Shown here piece after piece: positions 6,741-12,450 of a stretch of DNA of 12,450 bases. The stretch covers positions 1-12,450 of the forward strand of contig JACDBO010000354.1 in assembly GCA_013694885.1 (NCBI GenBank). Reading direction: 5' to 3'. The notes under the pieces were generated by a model. The model saw only the letters and a program-made list of their open reading frames with translations. It was not told the DNA's origin and ran no database searches. The translations under genes and the position numbers were made by a program. The DNA is from Chloroflexia bacterium (lineage in GTDB: Bacteria; Chloroflexota; Chloroflexia; Thermomicrobiales; UBA6265). Positions within the stretch are counted from its first letter, which is position 1, and the number at the start of each line of letters is the position of its first letter.

Positions 6741-6956
6741 ATGGTTACCACTCGAAAGCCTTCAAAGGTGGCGACAATGGTCGCTCATACGCCATATCGT
6801 CTTGAGTTGTCGCCAGCCGAGACGCCTTCGGACAATGAGCGCGAACGCTTGCGTCGTTTGTTCGACAGCGTGATGCATCGCCGGGAACGAATCGGTCCCA
6901 TTGGAATCCGGTCGGATATTTTAGTCCAGGAGGCGCGTGAGGAGGACGGTGGCTGA
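6741..6956 (+). CDS. Putative antitoxin of a PIN-domain toxin-antitoxin module
   Basis: This 71-aa protein begins at ATG 6741, with GGAG (6727-6730) 10 bases upstream. I do not recognise a domain. It has a polar N-terminus, a charged amphipathic helix ERERLRRLFDSVMHRRERI (34-52) and an acidic tail, SDILVQEAREEDGG (58-71), similar in style to the toxin-wrapping C-termini of VapB-like antitoxins. No ribbon-helix-helix, AbrB or helix-turn-helix DNA-binding motif is evident, which is unusual for an autoregulating antitoxin. The call rests on position: its end overlaps the start of the PIN toxin gene by 8 or 20 bp depending on the toxin start. It could be cotranscribed with the DedA gene. Confidence 0.6.
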   Translation: MVTTRKPSKVATMVAHTPYRLELSPAETPSDNERERLRRLFDSVMHRRERIGPIGIRSDILVQEAREEDGG

Positions 6957-7416
6957 AGCACGTCGTCCGATCCATTTCGTTATCGATGCTTCCGTTTCTG
7001 TCAAATGGCGTCTTCTCGATGAGCATGACGTCATCGCGGCCGACGCGATCCTGAGAGATCTGCTGGCGGACCGCATCAGGTTGCTCGCTCAGGAGCACAT
7101 TCGCTTCGAGGTTCCCAATGCTTTGCGGCGGGCACAACGGACCGGTCGACTGCCGGCTGTCGAAGCGCGACCAGCGGTTAAGGAGTCCCTCACTTGGGGA
7201 ATCCAACCCTTTGCGAGTGACGAGCTTGTACTGAGTGCCTTTGACATGTCATCGAATCTCGGCTGCTCGTTCAATGACGGCCTTCACGTCGCATTGGCGC
7301 ATGCCACGCAATGCCCGCTGACCTACGCCGACGCTCGACTCCGTAACGCGCTTGGCGACCGCTTCCCGCTGGCGATCTGGATTGCTGACTACGAGTCGGC
7401 ACCGATCGGGCGTTGA
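6937..7416 (+). CDS. PIN-domain ribonuclease toxin, VapC-like
   Basis: From GTG 6937 the product is 159 aa. The PIN acidic residues are all present: D17 in FVIDASVSVKW, E58 in RFEVPNAL, D114 in SFNDGLHVALA and D132 in TYADARL. These should bind a divalent metal and cleave RNA, commonly tRNA or rRNA in VapC toxins. Length and motif order are typical. Two GTG starts are possible, 6937 and 6949, each preceded by AGGAGG with only a 3-base gap; both lie before the first conserved residue, so the function call does not change. The gene overlaps the upstream 71-aa gene, as toxin and antitoxin genes usually do. G+C is low here (29 of 60 bases in 6961-7020), suggesting horizontal transfer. Confidence 0.85.
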   Translation: MRRTVAEARRPIHFVIDASVSVKWRLLDEHDVIAADAILRDLLADRIRLLAQEHIRFEVPNALRRAQRTGRLPAVEARPAVKESLTWGIQPFASDELVLSAFDMSSNLGCSFNDGLHVALAHATQCPLTYADARLRNALGDRFPLAIWIADYESAPIGR

Positions 7417-7481
7417 AGACGGTGACAAGCAATCGACGATACGCTTCAGAACGCGATGACTCCTGCCAGAGACAAACAGAC

Positions 7482-7509
7482 CATACAAGAGACAGTAGAG
7501 TGGTAATAT
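7482..7509 (+). promoter_or_regulatory. Weak candidate promoter of the RHH-MazF module
   Basis: TAATAT (7504-7509) lies in an AT-rich pocket 47 bases before the antitoxin ATG. The best -35 at suitable spacing is CATACA (7482-7487), 16 bases upstream and matching consensus at only three positions. Autoregulation by the antitoxin would be expected, but no strong palindrome is seen. Confidence 0.25.
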
Positions 7510-7556
7510 CTGTACGCACTATTTGCATGTTTTTTTGACCCAGGAAGGAGTTGGAG

Positions 7557-7853
7557 ATGGCGACGGTGAGCGTTCGCATCTCCGCGGAAGCGCACACCGC
7601 GCTTCGGCAATTGGCCGCGGAGCAACGCAAATCCATCGGTGAAGTGCTCAATGCCGCGGTGGCCGCTTACCAGCGGGAGCAGATTTGGCAGCAGGCCGAG
7701 GCCGCATATGCCAGCCTCAGGGCCGATCACGAGGCGTGGGCGGAGTGGCAACGGGAAATCAATCTGTTTGACTCGACGGCGGCGGACGGCCTTGATGCCT
7801 TTCCCTACGATTTGGGGACGAAAGGGCCGGATACCAATGCCAGCACAAGGTGA
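7557..7853 (+). CDS. Ribbon-helix-helix antitoxin of a MazF-type module
   Basis: This 98-aa protein starts at ATG 7557, 6 bases after AAGGAG (7545-7550); a TTG at 7551 abuts the ribosome site and is unlikely. Residues 1-41 fit a ribbon-helix-helix DNA-binding domain: strand TVSVRIS (3-9), then helices EAHTALRQLAAEQ (11-23) and SIGEVLNAAVAAYQR (26-40). The middle is helical and rich in Trp, Glu and Ala. The acidic and aromatic tail (about 68-92) is the likely toxin-binding segment. It should neutralise the downstream MazF-like toxin and repress the operon. The last 17 bp overlap the toxin gene, indicating coupled translation. Confidence 0.82.
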   Translation: MATVSVRISAEAHTALRQLAAEQRKSIGEVLNAAVAAYQREQIWQQAEAAYASLRADHEAWAEWQREINLFDSTAADGLDAFPYDLGTKGPDTNASTR

Positions 7854-8172
7854 AGTCTGGCTGACCCGGTTTGATCCCGTCGAGGGGCATGAGCAAGGTG
7901 GACAACGGCCGGCCCTTATCATTTCGAATGACCGATTCAATCGCTTGCCCAGCGGGCTCTGCATTTTGGTGCCGACCACCACCCGTGACCGCGGGATTCC
8001 GTTTCATCTCCGGGTGGAACCGCCTGAAGGAGGGCTTGACCGCGACTCCTTCCTGCTGTGCGACCAACCCCGCACGATGTCCACCACGCGCTTGCTGCGG
8101 CGCCTCGGTGTGGTAGACGAGGAAATCGTGCGCGCAGCGCAGCGACTCATCGGCATGTTCATCGACCGATAG
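7837..8172 (+). CDS. MazF/PemK-family endoribonuclease toxin
   Basis: The 111-aa product opens with GEVWLTRFDPVEGHEQGGQR (5-24), the signature of MazF/PemK toxins, followed by PALIISND (25-32). R24 aligns with catalytic Arg29 of E. coli MazF, and T48 in VPTTTR with Thr52. LDRDSFLLCDQPRTM (67-81) matches the later conserved block. The protein should cut mRNA or other RNA at short specific sequences and halt translation; the target cannot be read from sequence. Start ATG 7837 is supported by AAAGGG (7821-7826) 10 bases upstream and by alignment of the first conserved residues. It overlaps the antitoxin gene by 17 bp. Length is normal and the frame is intact. Confidence 0.93.
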   Translation: MPAQGEVWLTRFDPVEGHEQGGQRPALIISNDRFNRLPSGLCILVPTTTRDRGIPFHLRVEPPEGGLDRDSFLLCDQPRTMSTTRLLRRLGVVDEEIVRAAQRLIGMFIDR

Positions 8173-8257
8173 GGCGAGGCCACAAAAAGCGCGCGAATCG
8201 TTGTATTGCGGATAACCTAAATTGCCCGCAAACTTGGTCTAGATACAAGCCCGCCAT
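8159..8257 (-). CDS. Doubtful 32-aa open frame with a strong ribosome site
   Basis: ATG at 8257 follows AAAGGAG (8264-8270) at 6 bases. The frame encodes 32 residues, hydrophobic and basic toward the end (ending RPIGR), and its stop overlaps the end of the mazF-like gene on the other strand. I recognise no family. It lies 52 bp downstream of the 76-aa membrane-protein gene on the same strand. It could be a small peptide gene or chance. Confidence 0.2.
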   Translation of the reverse strand: MAGLYLDQVCGQFRLSAIQRFARFLWPRPIGR

Positions 8258-8627
8258 CACGGTCTCCTTTCTGCCTCCTCTCCTCCTATGGTCTCCGCAT
8301 GATGGGCGTCTAGATGACCCAGTCCAGCGCCACATTGAGCAGGATCGTCAACAGTAGCGAAAACAACACCATCAGCAGGAGGCAGCCTGGTGAGCAGCCG
8401 TAGACTTGGATGCGGCCGCCGCTGAAGGTGCGCCGTCCGAACAGCCAGCGGCCGAGGCCCGGTCGCTCGATCCAATTCCAAACGCGTCGAAGCGATCGTG
8501 GAAGCATCTGTTGCCGCTGGCCACTCCGGTTCCCGGTCATCGCGGTTGAGCTCCGTTCTCTGGTGGACGGTTACACGCGGCGGCGCGTGGCGTTCGCGAT
8601 TCGGTCGACAACCGAAGCCGTTTATAC
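8173..8627. other. 455-bp stretch without a large gene
   Basis: Between the mazF-like toxin and the spermidine-synthase-like gene there is no large gene. On the minus strand it holds the 76-aa membrane-protein gene (8310-8540) and most of the doubtful 32-aa frame. A pyrimidine-rich tract on the plus strand (8263-8287) reads as tandem ribosome-site-like purines on the minus strand. Bases 8541-8622 hold only the dyad described separately. No tRNA, transposon end or clear terminator was seen. Confidence 0.6.
8310..8540 (-). CDS. Small single-pass membrane protein with GCSPGC motif
   Basis: This 76-aa frame starts at ATG 8540, with CGGAG about 10 bases upstream, and ends with TAG. Residues 1-40 are basic with several Trp and Arg residues. 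Residues 47-53 read YGCSPGC, and 54-73 form one strong transmembrane helix of Leu, Ile, Val and Met ending NVALDWVI. The order of basic region, paired cysteines and C-terminal helix looks designed, not accidental, and I recall similar short CSPGC-plus-helix proteins without a named function, but I cannot confirm this here. The two cysteines could bind a metal, be acylated or form a disulfide. The gene is divergent from the spermidine-synthase-like gene across about 90 bp and convergent with the mazF-like gene. Confidence 0.6.
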   Translation of the reverse strand: MTGNRSGQRQQMLPRSLRRVWNWIERPGLGRWLFGRRTFSGGRIQVYGCSPGCLLLMVLFSLLLTILLNVALDWVI

Positions 8628-8628
8628 T
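8600..8628 (+). promoter_or_regulatory. Candidate promoter and operator upstream of the spermidine-synthase-like gene
   Basis: TATACT (8623-8628) is a good -10. The -35 position 17 bases upstream (TTCGGT, 8600-8605) is poor. TTCGGT (8600-8605) and ACCGAA (8611-8616) form a perfect 6-bp dyad with a 5-base spacer, overlapping the -35 region. Transcription would begin near 8635, downstream of the ATG at 8631, which bears on the choice of start codon. Confidence 0.35.
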
Positions 8629-8630
8629 TG

Positions 8631-10325
8631 ATGAAGACTTTCTTGGCCGGCAACGTCGGCCACGTGCCGGCCCGCCAGGAGTTGAGTCCCCACCCGATGG
8701 TTTTGCCGCAGACCGCAACGCCGGCCACCACGAACGCGACGCCGGCGGTTCAGACCTTTGCAAGGTCGCGCGTTGGCGATGTCTTCATCCAGCTTCTCGT
8801 CTTCTTCGGCGGGGTGACCAGCGTCGGCACCGAGATCGCGGCCTCGCGGCTTGTCGCGCCGTACTTCGGCAGCTCGACGTTCATCTGGGCCAACCTGATC
8901 GGACTGACCTTGACCTACCTCTCGCTCGGCTACTGGTTGGGCGGCAAGGTTGCCGACCGGTATCCGCGCGCCTGGCTGCTCTACACTCTGACCGCCATCG
9001 CCGCTATCTGGGCTGGCTTGATCCCGTACCTTTCACGGCCGATCCTGAGCGCTTCGCTGCGGGCGTTTGACCAGCTTGCGGTCGGGGCGTTCTACGGTTC
9101 GCTGGTCGGGGTGCTGCTCCTCTTCCTCGTCCCGATCACGCTGCTGGGTTTCGTCACGCCCTACGCTATCCGCCTGCGCCTCGCCGACGTTCACCGGGCC
9201 GGCAATGTGGCCGGCAATACCTACGCCCTTTCGACCGTTGGCTCAATCCTTGGAAGTTTTCTGCCGGTGCTGGTACTCATCCCTTGGATCGGCACGACAC
9301 GCACCTTTCTGGTGCTTGCGCTGCTCCTGCTTGTTCCATCCCTTCTCGGGCTGATCCGGCTACGCGCGGTGCCGCAGGCGACGATCGCGGCGGCGCTGGG
9401 TGTGGCGTTGGCGATGCTGCCGCTAGTGGCGGACTTCAGTGTGGTGCGACCCGCTGAGCGCGGCCGGCTCGTCTATGAGACGGAGTCCGCCGAGAACTAC
9501 ATCCAGGTCCTCGAAGAGGACGGTCGGATGCTCCTCGCGCTCAACGACGGGCACGCCATCCACTCGATCTACGACCCGGACGAGCTGCTCACCGGCGGGC
9601 CGTGGGACTACTTTATGGTCGGTCCGCTCTTCAACCAGGGCGCCGGTGTTGCGTCGGTCGACCGCGCCCTGCTGATCGGTCTCGCCGGCGGCACCGTGGC
9701 CCATCAACTCACCGCCGCCTACGGTCCGATCCCGATTGACGGCGTCGAGATCGACCCGGAGATCGTGCGCGTCGGGCGCGACTACTTCGCGATGGACGAG
9801 GCGCACTTGCCGAACCTCAACGCGGTCGTCGCCGATGGCCGCTACTTCCTGCGCACGACCGAGATGACCTATGATTTGATCGGCGTCGATGCGTACCGCC
9901 AGCCATACATTCCGTTCCAGTTGACGACGAAGGAGTTCTTCGGGGAAGTATCGAACCAGCTCTCGCCTGAGGGCGTGGCCGTGATCAACGCCGGCAAGAC
10001 CGACACCGACTTTCGCCTCGTGGACGTTATTGCCTCAACGATGAAGAGCGTTTTTCCCAACGTCTATTTGATCGACGTCGACCGCTTCGACAACACAATC
10101 ATCGTCGGCACGAAGACTCCCGCGGACCTTAATACCTTCGCTCAATCGGTGGAGGGACTGCCGGACGGATCGGTGCTGCGCCGGGTGGGTGAAAGCAGCC
10201 TGGCCAGCGGCAACATCCGCGAGCAGACCACGTCGGAGACGGTGTTCACTGACGATCACGCCCCGGTCGAGCGTGTGGTCGACCAGATCATCCTCGACGC
10301 CGCGCGGGAGGAGTCCAACCCGTGA
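8631..10325 (+). CDS. Fused membrane / spermidine-synthase-like protein
   Basis: From ATG 8631 the product is 564 aa. Residues 50-270 carry about seven to eight membrane helices. They include TSVGTEIAASRLVAPYFGSS (63-82), YWLGGKVADRYPR (101-113) and GNVAGNTYALSTVGSILGSF (191-210), typical of the membrane half of fused MFS/spermidine synthase proteins. Residues 280-500 are a Rossmann methyltransferase-like domain: ALLIGLAGGTVAHQL (346-360), the acidic VEIDPE (372-377), ADGRYFL (401-407) and YDLIGVDAYRQPYIPFQL (414-431). True spermidine synthases have a DSTDP-type motif where this has DAYRQPY, so aminopropyl transfer is doubtful, and no decarboxylase or putrescine gene is nearby. No ribosome site precedes 8631; ATG 8697 has AGGAG 15 bases upstream and fits the -10 at 8623, and it removes only non-conserved residues. 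The stop overlaps the pgeF start. Confidence 0.85.
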   Translation: MKTFLAGNVGHVPARQELSPHPMVLPQTATPATTNATPAVQTFARSRVGDVFIQLLVFFGGVTSVGTEIAASRLVAPYFGSSTFIWANLIGLTLTYLSLGYWLGGKVADRYPRAWLLYTLTAIAAIWAGLIPYLSRPILSASLRAFDQLAVGAFYGSLVGVLLLFLVPITLLGFVTPYAIRLRLADVHRAGNVAGNTYALSTVGSILGSFLPVLVLIPWIGTTRTFLVLALLLLVPSLLGLIRLRAVPQATIAAALGVALAMLPLVADFSVVRPAERGRLVYETESAENYIQVLEEDGRMLLALNDGHAIHSIYDPDELLTGGPWDYFMVGPLFNQGAGVASVDRALLIGLAGGTVAHQLTAAYGPIPIDGVEIDPEIVRVGRDYFAMDEAHLPNLNAVVADGRYFLRTTEMTYDLIGVDAYRQPYIPFQLTTKEFFGEVSNQLSPEGVAVINAGKTDTDFRLVDVIASTMKSVFPNVYLIDVDRFDNTIIVGTKTPADLNTFAQSVEGLPDGSVLRRVGESSLASGNIREQTTSETVFTDDHAPVERVVDQIILDAAREESNP

Positions 10326-11143
10326 TACCCGCTCCCACACTCGCGGTGACGCCCGTTCGGAGCGCGCTGCTCGATGCGTTCTCTAACGTGAGGCATGGAC
10401 TCACCTACCGCGTGCCGGGCATGGGCGCGGCCGAGGGCAACATCGGTTATGGCGCACCGCGTGACCACGAGGCTGCCTGGGTGATGCGCCAACACTGGTG
10501 TACGGTGATTGGGCTCGACCCGCACCGTATCGTCACGATGAGCCAGGTCCACGGCGCCGAGGTACGTCAGGTGACGGCACTCGACGCGGGTCGAGGCGCG
10601 ACGCCTGACAGCGATTCTGTCGGTCGCGCCGACGCCCTCATCACGGACGTGCCGGGCATCGCCTTGCTCACCCTCCACGCCGACTGCCTGCCGATCCTGC
10701 TGGTCGATCCCGCCCGCCCGGCGGTCGCCGCGATCCATGCCGGTTGGCGCGGGACCGTGGCCGGTGTCGCCACCGCCGCCGTGACGGCAATGCGGGAGGC
10801 ATTCGGGAGCGATCCGCGCGAGCTCCGCGCCTACCTCGGGGCGGCCATTGGGGGGTGCTGCAACGAGGTAGGACCCGAAGTCACGGCGGCCTGGCGGGAC
10901 CACATGCGCCACCTTGGCCCCCTCGCCGAGGTGGCGGTGAGCCAACCCGGCATCAAAGAGCATTTCGATGGACCGAGCGCCAACGCACTCCTCCTCCAGC
11001 ATGCCGGACTGATACCTGAGCACATCGACATCGACTGGACCTGCACGCGCTGTCGGGGAGACCGCTGGTTCTCTCACCGCGGTCAGGGCCCCACCACCGG
11101 GCGCGAAGGCGCCTTCATCGGTCTCGCGGAGGAGCGCGACTGA
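10322..11143 (+). CDS. pgeF: Peptidoglycan editing factor PgeF (YfiH/YlmD, multicopper-oxidase-like fold)
   Basis: The 273-aa protein is full length for the DUF152/YfiH/LACC1 family. The zinc-binding residues are H77 in SQVHG, C122 in LHADCLPILLVDP and H139 in AIHAGWRGTVAGV. Further family blocks are GRADALITD (101-109), LGAAIGGCCNEVGPEV (172-187) and TCTRCRGDRWFSHRGQGPTT (240-259). Members act on purine nucleosides as phosphorylase or deaminase; E. coli YfiH removes L-Ser misincorporated into UDP-MurNAc precursors, hence PgeF. Older annotations call it polyphenol oxidase. The start is the GTG at 10322, overlapping the previous stop codon (GTGA), so translation is coupled. It is followed by yggS after one base, the widespread ylmD-ylmE arrangement. 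Confidence 0.93.
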   Translation: MIPAPTLAVTPVRSALLDAFSNVRHGLTYRVPGMGAAEGNIGYGAPRDHEAAWVMRQHWCTVIGLDPHRIVTMSQVHGAEVRQVTALDAGRGATPDSDSVGRADALITDVPGIALLTLHADCLPILLVDPARPAVAAIHAGWRGTVAGVATAAVTAMREAFGSDPRELRAYLGAAIGGCCNEVGPEVTAAWRDHMRHLGPLAEVAVSQPGIKEHFDGPSANALLLQHAGLIPEHIDIDWTCTRCRGDRWFSHRGQGPTTGREGAFIGLAEERD

Positions 11144-11144
11144 G

Positions 11145-11870
11145 ATGGCGATCGACGTGTCCCTGCCCACGCTCTCCGAACGACTGGCCGCCGTGAGCGC
11201 GCGTGTCGCCGAGGCGGCGGCGGACGCTGGGCGCTCGCCAGCGGAGGTCATGATCGTCGCGGTTTCGAAGACGGTGTCACGCGCCGCAGTGGACGAGGTC
11301 CATGCGTTGGGTCTTCGCCATTTCGGCGAGAATCGCGTGCAAGAGGCACGTGGCAAGTTCGCTGATCCACCGCTGCGGGGTGCAACGCTGTCTCTGATCG
11401 GGCAGCTCCAGAGCAACAAGGCGCGCGCCGCCGTGCACCTCTTCGACCGGATCGAGTCGGTCGACCGGCCGTCTCTGATCGAGGCGCTTGCGCGCGCGAC
11501 CGCGAGCGTGGACCAACCACTTTCCGTGTTGCTTCAGGTGAACATCGCCGCTGAGGGCCAAAAAGCCGGGTGCGCCGCTGAGGAAGCGCTCTCGCTGGCG
11601 AGGTCAATCGTGGCCCGCCCCGGTCTCCGGCTCGACGGGTTGATGACGATCGCTCCGCTCGTGGTGGAAGCCGAGGAGGCGCGACCGATCTTCTGCGCCC
11701 TGCGTCTGCTTCGCGACCGGCTCCGCGAGCAACTGCCGAACCATGAGTTAGCGACCCTCTCGATGGGGATGAGCAACGACTTCCCGGTCGCGATCGCCGA
11801 GGGAGCCACCCACGTCCGCATCGGCCGCGCCATTTTCGGCGAGCGCCAGGAGCACCGTGGTCATGGCTGA
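11145..11870 (+). CDS. yggS: YggS/YlmE-family pyridoxal phosphate homeostasis protein
   Basis: This 241-aa single-domain PLP-binding barrel protein has the Schiff-base lysine K42 in IVAVSKTVS (37-45), FGENRVQEA, IGQLQSNKARA with the conserved QSNK, GLMTIAP and the phosphate-binding end LSMGMSNDFPVAI and GATHVRIGRAIFGER. It has no catalytic reaction but carries PLP and keeps free PLP and amino-acid pools balanced. In many bacteria ylmE lies by ylmD near cell-division genes; here the next gene is WalJ-like. The ATG at 11145 is one base after the pgeF stop, and a GGAGGAG run at the end of pgeF acts as the ribosome site. The first residues MAIDVSLPTLSERLAAV fit the usual N-terminus. Confidence 0.94.
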   Translation: MAIDVSLPTLSERLAAVSARVAEAAADAGRSPAEVMIVAVSKTVSRAAVDEVHALGLRHFGENRVQEARGKFADPPLRGATLSLIGQLQSNKARAAVHLFDRIESVDRPSLIEALARATASVDQPLSVLLQVNIAAEGQKAGCAAEEALSLARSIVARPGLRLDGLMTIAPLVVEAEEARPIFCALRLLRDRLREQLPNHELATLSMGMSNDFPVAIAEGATHVRIGRAIFGERQEHRGHG

Positions 11871-12450
11871 TCGCGCCCCGGCGCCGTTGTCGCCACTTAC
11901 GGTGCAGAGTCTGGGCAGCGGCAGCTCGGGAAATGCGCTGCTCGTCGAGTACGGCGCGACGGCGGTGCTCGTCGATTGTGGAGTCGGCATCCGTGAGCTC
12001 GGCACGGTCGCGCGCCACTACGGGCGGGCGCTGGACAGTCTGGATGCCGTACTTGTGACGCACGAACACGTCGACCACATTCGGTCCTTGGGTCGCGTGA
12101 CCGATGGGGCGACGCCGGTCGTGGCCTCCGCCGGCACGGCGAAAATGGCCGGGATACGGGCCGAGCGGCACGTCCTGGCGGTGCCGGATCGCCCGGTGAG
12201 CGTCGGCGCGTTGACCGTTTGGACCCTTCCCGTACGGCACGACGCTCTGGACCCCTGCGGCTTCTTCATCGAGACACCCGGCGGCAATCTCACCGTGCTG
12301 ACCGACCTCGGCTGCTGGCGGGACAATCTCGCCGATGCCCTGCGTCACAGCGACCTGATCGTGCTTGAAGCCAACCATGATCTGGAGATGCTCCATCGCG
12401 GCCCGTATCCACCCCATCTCAAGCGCCGGGTTGCCTCCGACGTCGGACAC
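11863..12450 (+). CDS. WalJ/YycJ-type metallo-beta-lactamase-fold hydrolase (C-terminus beyond window)
   Basis: The first 196 residues are present, open to the right edge; the family is usually about 260 residues. It starts at ATG 11863, overlapping yggS by 8 bp. SLGSGSSGNALLVE (16-29) is the diagnostic N-terminus of the YycJ/WalJ group. Metal ligands are in THEHVDH (66-72: H67, H69, D71, H72), H126 in PVRHDALDPCGF and D148 in LTDLG. Then LEANHDLEMLHRGPYPPHLK (168-187) matches the family block that precedes the SDxGHLSN segment, of which only SDVGH is seen before the edge. YycJ/WalJ is a 5'-exonuclease-like hydrolase linked to cell-wall synthesis and division under the WalRK system; no walRK genes are in view. 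The coupling to pgeF-yggS suggests joint expression. Confidence 0.92.
   Translation, partial: MADRAPAPLSPLTVQSLGSGSSGNALLVEYGATAVLVDCGVGIRELGTVARHYGRALDSLDAVLVTHEHVDHIRSLGRVTDGATPVVASAGTAKMAGIRAERHVLAVPDRPVSVGALTVWTLPVRHDALDPCGFFIETPGGNLTVLTDLGCWRDNLADALRHSDLIVLEANHDLEMLHRGPYPPHLKRRVASDVGH

Noticed and set aside
7529..7536. T run as a terminator of the PIN module
   Set aside because: No stable stem lies directly upstream; only a 3-bp pairing could be found.
7446..7982. Minus-strand open frame of 178 codons through the toxin-antitoxin region
   Set aside because: It overlaps the RHH antitoxin and MazF genes, which have clear motifs, and has no family features.
10256..11419. Minus-strand open frame of 387 codons
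   Set aside because: It is antisense to pgeF and the start of yggS and shows no recognisable domain.
11248..12450. Minus-strand open frame of 400 codons
   Set aside because: It is antisense to yggS and the WalJ-like gene, both of which have clear conserved motifs.
1..12450. CRISPR array, tRNA, rRNA, insertion sequence or phage genes
   Set aside because: No regularly spaced repeats, tRNA-like folds, transposase or integrase motifs were seen on either strand.

Overview
The window is a 12.4 kb piece of a high-GC bacterial chromosome (39/60 G+C in a sampled block inside the PAP2 gene). The substrate-binding protein carries a twin-arginine signal behind a short charged N-terminal extension, followed by a Ser/Pro/Ala-rich linker and no lipobox. 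Together with the fused membrane/spermidine-synthase-like protein and the PgeF-YggS pair, this suggests a Chloroflexota member, possibly Thermomicrobia (Sphaerobacter-like). That placement is inference from style; there is no rRNA or marker gene here.

Layout. Bases 1-1016 (minus) hold the N-terminal 338 residues of a sugar-type ABC substrate-binding protein with its own promoter. Bases 1176-2456 (minus) encode an MFS exporter of the EntS/MFS_3 type. On the plus strand, 2617-5876 is a compact run: a secreted alpha/beta hydrolase, an Aur1-like PAP2 membrane phosphatase and an AlkA-type DNA glycosylase, with gaps of 11 and 9 bp. A promoter and a structured leader precede a DedA-family membrane protein (6027-6695).

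Bases 6741-8172 form a toxin-antitoxin island of lower GC, with two modules in tandem: a 71-aa putative antitoxin plus a PIN-domain toxin, then a ribbon-helix-helix antitoxin plus a MazF-type toxin. Next is a 455-bp stretch (8173-8627) without a large gene. It contains a minus-strand 76-aa single-pass membrane protein and a doubtful 32-aa frame.

From 8631 to the right edge is a translationally coupled plus-strand operon: fused membrane/spermidine-synthase-like protein, PgeF (YlmD/YfiH), YggS (YlmE) and the first 196 residues of a WalJ/YycJ-type metallo-beta-lactamase-fold hydrolase. PgeF edits or protects peptidoglycan precursors, YggS buffers pyridoxal phosphate, and WalJ is linked to cell-wall homeostasis. 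With PAP2 and DedA, both families implicated in polyprenyl-phosphate lipid handling, much of the window has a cell-envelope theme. Apart from the tandem toxin-antitoxin island and a few unexplained small elements, it is mostly ordinary chromosomal content; I see no clear new multi-gene system.
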